A DNA stretch of 64,000 nt from Lacimicrobium alkaliphilum. Lineage in GTDB: Bacteria; Pseudomonadota; Gammaproteobacteria; Enterobacterales; Alteromonadaceae. The number at the start of each line of letters is the position of its first letter. Positions within the stretch are counted from its first letter, which is position 1. Positions 8,237 to 16,007 of this stretch are shown here, piece after piece. The stretch spans positions 1 through 64,000 of the forward strand of contig NZ_NISX01000002.1 of assembly GCF_002591895.1 (NCBI RefSeq). Reading direction: 5' to 3'. Both the position numbers and the translations under genes were made by a program. A model generated the notes under the pieces. The model had not been told where the DNA came from, searched no databases, and worked only from the letters and a program-made list of their open reading frames with translations.

Positions 8237-9892
8237 TCAGTCTTGTCGCTCACCCGCTACCCAAGTTTGTAGTGCGCGGGTTTGCCAGAGTCTTTCTGGC
8301 GGAACCTCAAAAATATCCTGATCCACCAGGATAAAGTCAGCCCATTTACCCTCGGTCAGGTTACCCAACACCTGTTCCTGATGAGCCGCATAGGCGGCAT
8401 CCAGGGTAAAGGCGCGCAAGGCCTGTTCCAGGGTCATACGCTGCGAGGGGAGCCAGCCATCTAATGGTTCGCCCTTATGGTTCTGGCGAGTCACTGCGGC
8501 GTGCAGGCCATGAAAGGGATTGACCAGCTCTACCGGAAAATCAGAACCGGCGGCCAGCACTGTGCCCTGCTGTAAAAAACGTTGCCAGGCGTAGGCGCCT
8601 TTTAAACGCTCGGTACCGATTCTGTCTCCGGCCATATTCATATCACTGGTGGCATGCACCGGCTGCATGGAAGCGATAATATTCAATTGTTTAAAGCGCG
8701 GAATATCTTCCAGCGTTACCACCTGCGCATGCTCTATCCTATGGCGCAGCGCCTTACCGCCCACGTTTTTATACGCTTGTTCAAAGTTATCCAGCGCCAG
8801 GCGATTGGCCTTGTCGCCGATGGCATGAAAGTTAAACTGAAAACCATGGCCCAGCACCTGTTCAAACAGAGCCGGAAGTTTCTCTTCTGCGGTCACCATC
8901 AGCCCGTGGTGATGGGGCTGGTCACTGTAGGGTGCCAGCATTGCAGCACCGCGACTGCCCAGCGCACCATCGCCAAAGCCTTTGACCGAACGGATCACCA
9001 GCATATCGTCCTGGCTGGAAAAGGGCCCTTGCTCAAGCATTTGTGCCAGCTGTGGATCCGAGGCCGCGAGCATGGCATAAATACGCAGCGATAATTCACC
9101 GGCTTTATCCTGCTGACGATAAAATTCGGCCTGCTGCTGAGTGATGCCGGCATCATGAACGCTGGTGATCCCGAGGGATAACAAATGCTCAGAAGCAGTA
9201 TTCAGCGCCAGATTCAGGCTTTGCTCGGTTTGTTCTGGTAATAACGTACTGACCAGCCCCATAGCATTGTCAATCAGCACGCCGGTGGGCTGTCCATTGT
9301 CATCCCGCAGGATCTGCCCCCCTTGTGGATCGGGCGTGTTTTTATCGATTCCTGCCAGTTCCAGGGCTTTACTGTTGACCCAGGCGGCATGCACATCAAC
9401 ACGGGTCAGAAAAACAGGACTGTCCGAAATCGTCTTATCGAGCTGAGCCGCAGTGGGGTAATTTTTATCCGGCCACAGCACCTGATTCCAGCCATGGCCG
9501 GTGACCCAGTCCTGCTGAGGGTGTGCGGTCGCAAACTCTGCTACCTGCTGTGCGGCCTGAGCGGCACTTTGGCTGCCGCGCACATCGACTTTCAGCAGAT
9601 TTTCTCCCAGCTCCAGAATATGGCCATGGGCATCTGTCAGCCCCGGTAAAAGGGTGTTGCCCTGCCCGTCAATTTTTTCTGCCTGTGGATATTTTTCCAG
9701 TAACGCGTTATCACCGCTCTCCAGCACCTTGCCATTGTCAAAAACCAGCACGGAAAACCGGCTAAGGCCTTGCTCTGGCAGAATATGGTAGCCCTGAACA
9801 TTATGCACAAGGGTCGGTTCAGCCTGGGCCAGGCCGATACCGCCGGTCTCGGTTATCATCAGGGTAATAAGTATCAACACAATTCGGCGCAT
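8237..9892 (-). CDS. Exported amidohydrolase, YtcJ/Amidohydro_3 family
   Basis: The 551-residue protein starts with a signal peptide (hydrophobic stretch then LAQAEP, cleavage about residue 25). It then shows the metal-dependent hydrolase motif LLPGLTDAHGH near residue 85, the YtcJ-type block VTGHGWNQVLWPD, the FHAIGD and HRIEHAQV histidine motifs, and the metal-ligand aspartate in AAGSDFPVE. Such enzymes cleave C-N bonds of amides or cyclic substrates, but the substrate is not predictable. It is a single gene, convergent with the LysR gene and 39 bases after the end of the PAS-MCP gene region. Confidence 0.88.
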   Translation of the reverse strand: MRRIVLILITLMITETGGIGLAQAEPTLVHNVQGYHILPEQGLSRFSVLVFDNGKVLESGDNALLEKYPQAEKIDGQGNTLLPGLTDAHGHILELGENLLKVDVRGSQSAAQAAQQVAEFATAHPQQDWVTGHGWNQVLWPDKNYPTAAQLDKTISDSPVFLTRVDVHAAWVNSKALELAGIDKNTPDPQGGQILRDDNGQPTGVLIDNAMGLVSTLLPEQTEQSLNLALNTASEHLLSLGITSVHDAGITQQQAEFYRQQDKAGELSLRIYAMLAASDPQLAQMLEQGPFSSQDDMLVIRSVKGFGDGALGSRGAAMLAPYSDQPHHHGLMVTAEEKLPALFEQVLGHGFQFNFHAIGDKANRLALDNFEQAYKNVGGKALRHRIEHAQVVTLEDIPRFKQLNIIASMQPVHATSDMNMAGDRIGTERLKGAYAWQRFLQQGTVLAAGSDFPVELVNPFHGLHAAVTRQNHKGEPLDGWLPSQRMTLEQALRAFTLDAAYAAHQEQVLGNLTEGKWADFILVDQDIFEVPPERLWQTRALQTWVAGERQD

Positions 9893-9931
9893 ACCGGGTG
9901 CTCCTTAATTATTATGGTTATTATTGCCGGT

Positions 9932-11578
9932 TTAACTTAAAAAGGTCGATAGCTCGTCAACGTGAGACTTGGTCTCGGTGATCAGCTCGCCAATTTCAGA
10001 AGCCGCCTTATTCGAACTTTGTGCCAGGGTGCGTACTTCATCGGCGACCACCGCAAAGCCGCGACCGGCCTCACCGGCCCGGGCTGCTTCAATCGCCGCA
10101 TTCAGAGCCAACAGATTCGTCTGATCAGACACCGCATTGATGCTGGTAACAATACTCTGGATCCTGTCCAGTACCTGTGACATGGCACTGTGGGTATCTT
10201 CAATCACCCGGTTGCGCTGCGATACATTATTACCAAACATCACCAGCTTTTCCGGCTTGCCGTTGAGGTCATTCACCGGTTTGACAATACATTCGAGGGT
10301 GACCAGCTGCTCTGCCGCATTTTCCAGCTTCAGCGTAACACTGGCCGATGCACCATTTTTGACTTCAGCTGCTTCTTTATCAGTTAAATGGCTGAAAATA
10401 TTACCAACAATACCGGCAAAATCCTGCGAGCTGATCTTCCCCATCTGCTCCAGTGTGTAGTCGTTGCACAATGTCAGCTTGCCCTGAAGATCAAATTCCA
10501 TTACTGCCGACTGACTGCTGATGGCCTCTTTCTGGCTCAGTTGTTCCAGCACCTGCTTCTTAATCTCGCGGATATCGGAGCTGACTCCGACAAAGCCGGT
10601 ATGGCGCCCGTTTTTATCAAAAGTGGGGTTAACTGCCAGCACTATCCAGTAGGGTTCACCGTTTTTGTCATAGTTGAGCAGCTCTTCATAGAACGGCTCT
10701 TTTTGCTTCAGTTTTCTGGAGATGCGCGCCACGGTCTCCTTATTGGTTTGCTCACCCTGCAACAGGCTGCCCGGCTTTCTGCCTTTGACTTCGGCCAGCG
10801 AATAGCCAGTGAGGGCTTCAAATCCGGGATTGACATATTCCACTAATCCGTCAGGGTTGGTGATCAATACCGAAGTACTGGTATTGGCCACAACGCGGCC
10901 GAGCATTTCCACTTCATGCAACTGATTAGTAAAGGCGGAAATATCCTGAATACGAATAGCCTTGTAGATCTTATCTTCCAGTTCAATCCACTGCACATTG
11001 ACCTGCATAGTAGTGTTGATACCGGCATCGGATTTTAAGGTCTGGCTATCTTTGATTTTGGCAATACGACTGGCCAAAGACGAGCCGGCGAAATTATCCC
11101 CGGCTTTGATATTTTCCAGATTCAGAAGTCGGCGTGCGGTCTGATTGATCAGCACCAGCTTGTCTGACTCATTCACCACCACCAGAGCTTCATCGGTTCC
11201 GTTAAACACCTGTTCCTTAAGCTGGGTCAGGGTATCGGGCTCTGCAACAGGATCAATCAACACCAGCCGGTGAGTCTTGTCATCTTGCTGCAGGGTGGAA
11301 AACTTCACTTCCAGGATGGTTTCATCAGGGAGCTTGTAAAGCTTGCTGTGGCGGTTTGTGGCATGTACGCCTTGTTTATCTCCGGCTCTGGCAGGTTGTA
11401 TAAACCTGTCCAGTTGCTGGCCTTTAAGGCTGGTGGGAGGCTGGCCCAGCAGTTCAGCGCAACTGGCGTTAGCATGTTGCACCCGGTCATTGTTATCCAT
11501 CACCAGAGCGGCGTCTTTAAGGCTGTTAACCAGGTTACAAAGCATGGACCAGTTCTTTCGTTCGGCGTTAAACCACAT
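9932..11578 (-). CDS. Soluble PAS-domain methyl-accepting chemotaxis-like protein
   Basis: The 548-residue protein has no membrane segment. Its N-terminal 430 residues look like tandem PAS domains: an [16 protein letters not shown] repeat at the start, an [18 protein letters not shown] unit, a classic PAS-PAC unit ([24 protein letters not shown], then [11 protein letters not shown]) and a further degenerate unit. The last 80 residues are a short chemoreceptor signalling hairpin, with [20 protein letters not shown] starting at residue 489. This layout recalls BdlA and other cytoplasmic redox or ligand sensors that signal to CheA or control dispersal. The signalling hairpin is shorter than in membrane receptors and no che genes are adjacent. 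Confidence 0.88.
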   Translation of the reverse strand: MWFNAERKNWSMLCNLVNSLKDAALVMDNNDRVQHANASCAELLGQPPTSLKGQQLDRFIQPARAGDKQGVHATNRHSKLYKLPDETILEVKFSTLQQDDKTHRLVLIDPVAEPDTLTQLKEQVFNGTDEALVVVNESDKLVLINQTARRLLNLENIKAGDNFAGSSLASRIAKIKDSQTLKSDAGINTTMQVNVQWIELEDKIYKAIRIQDISAFTNQLHEVEMLGRVVANTSTSVLITNPDGLVEYVNPGFEALTGYSLAEVKGRKPGSLLQGEQTNKETVARISRKLKQKEPFYEELLNYDKNGEPYWIVLAVNPTFDKNGRHTGFVGVSSDIREIKKQVLEQLSQKEAISSQSAVMEFDLQGKLTLCNDYTLEQMGKISSQDFAGIVGNIFSHLTDKEAAEVKNGASASVTLKLENAAEQLVTLECIVKPVNDLNGKPEKLVMFGNNVSQRNRVIEDTHSAMSQVLDRIQSIVTSINAVSDQTNLLALNAAIEAARAGEAGRGFAVVADEVRTLAQSSNKAASEIGELITETKSHVDELSTFLS

Positions 11579-11665
11579 AGCGCACCCACTGTTAGAGAAA
11601 ATGAATAGCCAGCTTACGTAGCCTGGAGGTTAAAAGATCGTTCGCTGGAAAACTGAATCGCACCA

Positions 11666-12655
11666 TTACAGTATCGGCGGCTGGTCCAGATAATCAACTC
11701 TCCATACCTGTTGCATTTTCGCAGCGTCGATATTGCCACCTGAGATAATGACCAGCGCCTTAGCCGGTTGTGGCCTCTCCTGCAACCAGCCTACCACCGC
11801 AGCCATGGTCATGGCACAGGTGGGTTCAACATGAATCTTCAGCAGATGCTGCAGCCACTGTGTCCAGTAGGCAATCTGAACTTCATCGACTTCATAAAAT
11901 CCATCCAGTTGCTGCAATAAGGGAAAGGTTAACTCGCCCACAGAGGGGGTGCCAGCGCCATCAGCCAGTGTGGTTGGCGGGCCATCAAGGCCCACAATAT
12001 GCCCCTCACGCAATGAGTTTGCGGCATCGTTGGCCGCCAGCGGTTCAGCACCGATAACCTCAGCCTGGGGGCAAAGCTCATTGGCTGCCAGTAACGTACC
12101 ACTCAATAAACCGCCACCACCACAGGGGGCAAACACACCGTCCACTTGTTTAAGGTCTTCCAGCGCCTCCAGCGCGGCAGTGCCCTGCCCGGCAATAATC
12201 TGGGAATGATTAAAGGGCGGGATCCACAGCGTTCCTGCCTGTTCGGCGGCGTGGCGTACCGCCTCATCAGCCTCCGTACGGGTGGCAAAAAGCTTTAGCT
12301 CTGCGCCATAGTATTGGGTTGCCGCGGCTTTGACCCGGGATACGTTTTCGGTACTGAAAATGGTTGCAGGAATATCAAACAACGCGGCAGCATAGGCGAT
12401 AGCCTGGGCATGATTACCAGAGCTGTTGGCAACGATACGTTCAGGCAACTGATCGTTTTCTTTAAGCCAGGCCAGCACATTTGTCGCGCCTCTGAGCTTG
12501 AATGCGCCAGTACGTTGCATGCATTCCAGCTTAAAAAACACCTGATGGCCAAGCCAGGCATCGAGCAAACTGGAATTAACGATTGGGGTACGGTGCACAA
12601 ATGGCCGGATGCGTTCACTGGCAGAGCGTACATCGGCAAAGGTGGTTAGGGGCAT
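11666..12655 (-). CDS. Serine/threonine dehydratase-like PLP enzyme
   Basis: This fold-type II PLP enzyme probably deaminates serine or threonine to the 2-oxo acid. From the ATG at 12655, which has AGGA seven bases upstream, the protein has 329 residues. The PLP lysine is K53 in GAFKLRGA, the phosphate-binding loop is PCGGGGLLSG, and SSGNHAQAIAYAA is the typical substrate loop. There is no C-terminal regulatory ACT domain, so it resembles catabolic threonine dehydratases or serine racemases rather than IlvA. It appears as a single gene; exact substrate is open. Confidence 0.88.
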   Translation of the reverse strand: MPLTTFADVRSASERIRPFVHRTPIVNSSLLDAWLGHQVFFKLECMQRTGAFKLRGATNVLAWLKENDQLPERIVANSSGNHAQAIAYAAALFDIPATIFSTENVSRVKAAATQYYGAELKLFATRTEADEAVRHAAEQAGTLWIPPFNHSQIIAGQGTAALEALEDLKQVDGVFAPCGGGGLLSGTLLAANELCPQAEVIGAEPLAANDAANSLREGHIVGLDGPPTTLADGAGTPSVGELTFPLLQQLDGFYEVDEVQIAYWTQWLQHLLKIHVEPTCAMTMAAVVGWLQERPQPAKALVIISGGNIDAAKMQQVWRVDYLDQPPIL

Positions 12656-12789
12656 AGGTGTTCCTGCAACAATCAAACAGCGACTACTTTAGCATGCAGG
12701 TTATTACCGGTCATGCTGCGCCATTATACAGAGGTGTTGCCTGGGGTATACACAAATCAAAAGTGTTGGACAGAACCTGCTCATTGATT

Positions 12790-12885
12790 AGTTTTCAGTC
12801 ACCCGCTCTCAGCCACGAACCAGACGCTTTATCGCATACCTTCAGCGCTGCACTCAGTCTGAAAACTGAGTGCTGACAACTTTAA
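12790..12885. repeat. Intergenic inverted repeat with CTGAAAACTGA / CTGACAACTT words
   Basis: AGTTTTCAG at 12790-12798 is complementary to CTGAAAACT at 12859-12867, and an inner hairpin (GCACTCAGT with ACTGAGTGC, 12850-12873) overlaps its end. The words CTGAAAACTGA and CTGACAACTT recur in the same order at 32357-32387. The stretch lies just past the 3' end of the MBL gene at 12890. Confidence 0.45.
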
Positions 12886-12889
12886 AAGC

Positions 12890-13738
12890 TTACTGGCCCT
12901 TATAGAGGGTGGTGATCCACTTTTCTTCGGTAATAAAGTTCCAGGACCAGTCTTTCCATTTTTCATCCAGCCCATTTTCAGTCAGTTGCTCAAGACTCAT
13001 GCCGGCACGCTTCTGAGTTAGTACAAAGGCGGCTGTTTCTTTCATCATATCCAGTGATTTCTGGTAATCCGTCTTAGTGGCCAGTTTGCCGTGACCGGAT
13101 ATAATTTTCATGTCTTCATCAAGCATACTGATAAGGCGTTCTACATTTGTAATATAACCGGCTACCGTGCCACCCGCGCCCAGGTCAATGTATGGAAAAC
13201 GCCCCTCAAAGAACAAGTCCCCTGTGTGTAACACCCTGGCTTTTTCAAACCACACCACTGAATCGCCATCTGTATGGCCCGCCGGAAGATGCATTACACG
13301 AATCGTCTCTCCATTAAAGTGAAATTTAATCCCATCTTCATAGGTGACCACAGGCAAGGCATCATGGTGATGGTCTTTATCACTGGCAAGCCGGATGCGC
13401 ACATTATCATGGGCAAAGACCGTGGCATGATGATGCTGCTTAAACCAGCTGTTACTGCCCGTGTGATCACCATGATAGTGAGTGTTTACCACGTACTTCA
13501 CATCAGACTCCGATACATCTGCCACACTGGCCGCTATTTTTTCCGCCAGTGGTGCGTACTGATCGTCAATAATCAACACCCCATCAGGCCCGGCTGATAC
13601 GCCGATATTACCGCCAGCACCAGTAAGCATATACACCGATTCGGCCAGATGAGTCCGCTCAATGGTGACATCGGCAAACCTGTCATCATTGGCCAACAGA
13701 CTAAAAGGGATGAGTAACAGAAGAAATATTAAGCGCAT
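12890..13738 (-). CDS. Periplasmic metallo-beta-lactamase-fold hydrolase
   Basis: The 282-residue protein starts with a signal peptide (RLIFLLLLIPFSLLAND). The zinc-binding motif THYHGDHTG (H87, H89, D91, H92) is complete, with the later histidine in HLPAGHTDGD and aspartate in HTGDLFFEG. This is the fold of hydrolases and oxidoreductases broadly, and the SoxH/quinoprotein-relay or B-type lactamase-like subgroups are possible; no substrate can be named. An AAGGA site is at good spacing before the ATG, and just upstream of that lie four tandem copies of an 8-base unit. Confidence 0.88.
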   Translation of the reverse strand: MRLIFLLLLIPFSLLANDDRFADVTIERTHLAESVYMLTGAGGNIGVSAGPDGVLIIDDQYAPLAEKIAASVADVSESDVKYVVNTHYHGDHTGSNSWFKQHHHATVFAHDNVRIRLASDKDHHHDALPVVTYEDGIKFHFNGETIRVMHLPAGHTDGDSVVWFEKARVLHTGDLFFEGRFPYIDLGAGGTVAGYITNVERLISMLDEDMKIISGHGKLATKTDYQKSLDMMKETAAFVLTQKRAGMSLEQLTENGLDEKWKDWSWNFITEEKWITTLYKGQ

Positions 13739-13748
13739 AGTCAGTTCC

Positions 13749-13780
13749 TTAGTTCATTAGTTCATTAGTTCATTAGTTCA
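13749..13780. repeat. Octanucleotide tandem repeat, four copies of TTAGTTCA
   Basis: Four perfect head-to-tail copies of TTAGTTCA fill 13749-13780, starting 11 bases upstream of the MBL gene's ATG and so within its leader or promoter. Flanking bases (CAGTTCC before, TTATTATTAG after) are degenerate extensions. Confidence 0.92.
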
Positions 13781-13845
13781 TTATTATTAGCGTTTTACTA
13801 TAGCTGGTTAGTGGCAATTTCGATCACATTTATAAAGGGATCTTT

Positions 13846-14601
13846 TTACCCCAGTAGTTCTTCCAGTTTATGTTTGTTGCGCCTGGACAAGGTCAGTTGC
13901 TGGCCACTTTTCAGGATCACCGTGTAATCTCCTTTTTCATTGGGTCGAAGTTCACAGATGCTGCTGCGCCGCACGATAGAAGAGCGGTGAATGCGTACAA
14001 AAATAGCCGGATCCAGTTGTTGTTCCAGACTGGTCATGGTTTCTCGATGCAACACTGACTTACCGTCAAACAGATGCACTTCAGCATAGTTCCCGGCACC
14101 GAGAATGTAGTCAATCTGTTCCACTTCCACCAGCCGGATGCGACCCGGGTCTTTAATCACCAGGCGGCTTTTATATTGCCGGTGTTGTTCATCGAGCATA
14201 TGCCGGATTAACTGGCCAACCTGCCGGTAATCACCAAAATTATGTTCACGCAATCTCGCCCTGGCTTTATCCAGCGACCTGAAGAATCGTTCATCATCAT
14301 AGGGTTTAAGCAGGTAATCGATGGCATTGAGTTCAAACGCGGTAATCGCGTATTGGTCATAGGCGGTAACAAACACAATCACACATTGCGGCTCGACTTT
14401 TTCGGCTAACTGAATGCCGGTGAGACCCGGCATCTGAATATCCAGAAAAATCAGTTCGGGTTTCTCAGACTGATACAGGCTGAGGGCCTGATTGCCATCC
14501 GCGGCCTGTAATACCTCGCCAATGTCCTGTTGTTCCTTTAACAGTAACGCTATAGTTTGACGCGCCAATGTTTCATCATCGGCAATCAATACCTTAATCA
14601 T
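13846..14601 (-). CDS. LytTR-type response regulator
   Basis: The 251-residue protein has a receiver domain (DD at 8-9, phosphoacceptor D54 in FLDIQMPG, then VTAYDQYAI and LLKPYDDERF) and a C-terminal LytTR DNA-binding domain (about 145-251, with GAGNYAEVHL and RIHRSSIVRR). It would bind direct-repeat targets upstream of few genes. Its start overlaps the end of the sensor kinase gene by eight bases, so the two are co-transcribed and translationally coupled. Confidence 0.93.
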   Translation of the reverse strand: MIKVLIADDETLARQTIALLLKEQQDIGEVLQAADGNQALSLYQSEKPELIFLDIQMPGLTGIQLAEKVEPQCVIVFVTAYDQYAITAFELNAIDYLLKPYDDERFFRSLDKARARLREHNFGDYRQVGQLIRHMLDEQHRQYKSRLVIKDPGRIRLVEVEQIDYILGAGNYAEVHLFDGKSVLHRETMTSLEQQLDPAIFVRIHRSSIVRRSSICELRPNEKGDYTVILKSGQQLTLSRRNKHKLEELLG

Positions 14602-15697
14602 CCTCTCCTCCGCCGGGCAAAATCAGGTAAGTCTCGAAATAGCCATTCTCCAGTTCGGTCAGTCGTAGCTGATAATTATCATCATAGAGTTTTTTTAAGC
14701 GTTCGCGGCAATTTTTCAGACCAATACCAAAACCATGATGATCATCATTCTGTGGCACCTTATTTGTCAGCTTTACATGGAGCTCACCGGGCTGGCACCA
14801 AACCCGCAGTAACAATTGGTTTTTATCTGATTCGAGTTGTGAACCATGCTGCACTGCATTTTCAACAAGGGGTTGCAACAGCATAAAGGGCACATCCATT
14901 TTCAGACATTCAGGATTAACCTCTACTTTTGTCTCCAGCTTATTTTCAAAACGCATCTGCTGGATCGTCAGATAGCTTTGAATAAACTCCATCTCCTGAG
15001 TGAGACTAATCAGCTGATTGCTTTGGTTTTCAAGTACTTTTCGCAACATCAGACTGAGCTCGCTAAGGGCTTTTACGGCTTTGTCTTTCTCATCCAGGCG
15101 AATCAAACTGGCAACGGTGTTTAAAGTGTTAAAAAGAAAGTGCGGATTGAGCTGTGATTTCAGCGATTGCAGCTCCAGTTGTACTAACTGGCGCAACAGG
15201 CTCTCGCTGCGGGCTTCTTCTTTGCGGGCTTTGTCATAATATTGAGTGATATATCCAATCGACACCACCGCAATATAGGTGAGCAGATCAAAGTGCCAGG
15301 CACTGCGCTCAAATATCAGATTCCAGGCTTCCAGCACCTTCTCAGGGGCGAGTGACTTCATCTCAATCCCGGCAATCATTGGTACAGCCAGCGCCAGGTA
15401 AATAACAAACGCGCCAATGGCCATCAATATCAGTTGCCATAAAGTACGTCGCCACTTTTGCCAGTTCAGAGGCACGACACGGGTTGCAGCCAGAACTAAT
15501 GGGGTCACAATTGCCCAGGGCATCCACCAGCCAAAATAGTACAACCAGACAACTAGCCATTCCACTTCCTGCCCCGCACGAGCCATGCTGCGATAGCCTA
15601 GATCAGCGGCATAGGTATTCATCAGTAACCAGAACAGGATATTGCCAAGCCAGAAACGCCAGCCGGACATATGCTTAAACCGTGAACCTAACATCAA
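14594..15697 (-). CDS. LytS-type sensor histidine kinase
   Basis: The 367-residue protein carries about four hydrophobic helices in its first 150 residues, a short coiled linker, and a His_kinase/HATPase module of the LytS/YehU type. The phosphoacceptor is H186 in NPHFLFNTLN and the N box is PLVENAVQHG. There is no separate extracellular sensor domain, so it probably senses the membrane or a ligand within it. It forms an operon with the LytTR regulator and is divergent from a TonB-dependent receptor. Confidence 0.93.
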   Translation of the reverse strand: MMLGSRFKHMSGWRFWLGNILFWLLMNTYAADLGYRSMARAGQEVEWLVVWLYYFGWWMPWAIVTPLVLAATRVVPLNWQKWRRTLWQLILMAIGAFVIYLALAVPMIAGIEMKSLAPEKVLEAWNLIFERSAWHFDLLTYIAVVSIGYITQYYDKARKEEARSESLLRQLVQLELQSLKSQLNPHFLFNTLNTVASLIRLDEKDKAVKALSELSLMLRKVLENQSNQLISLTQEMEFIQSYLTIQQMRFENKLETKVEVNPECLKMDVPFMLLQPLVENAVQHGSQLESDKNQLLLRVWCQPGELHVKLTNKVPQNDDHHGFGIGLKNCRERLKKLYDDNYQLRLTELENGYFETYLILPGGGEDD

Positions 15698-16007
15698 AAT
15701 ACTGCTTTAAAAGAGTCAAAAGCTGATTATTCACCAGAGCACAGGGCAAAGGCAAACACCCCGTAAATCAAGTCAAAGAAAAACCTCAGCGAAAGATATT
15801 TTCTCCATTACTTTCAAACAGTTAAATGTAGCTTAAATGCTTACATAAAAAGGTTCCGTCCGGTTGTAACAGGTTTCCCCCTATTTATCCCTTCATTCGG
15901 ACCACCGGCGTATCACTGGTATTTCCGGGCGCGCGCAGGGTCTAGCTTAGAGCCGGATAACAGCGGTTATCTCACTATAACCATTACAAAGATAACGGGA
16001 GAAACAC
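15698..16007. promoter_or_regulatory. 310-base divergent intergenic region between sensor kinase and TonB receptor
   Basis: Promoters for both directions must lie here. The clearest element is GATAACAGCGGTTATC (15956-15971), an inverted repeat in the receptor leader 37 bases before its ATG. A GGGA ribosome site is at 15997-16000. I could not identify convincing -35/-10 boxes or LytTR direct repeats by eye. Confidence 0.5.

Noticed and set aside
13749-13780. CRISPR-like repeats
   Set aside because: Units are 8 bases with no spacers; it is a simple tandem repeat.
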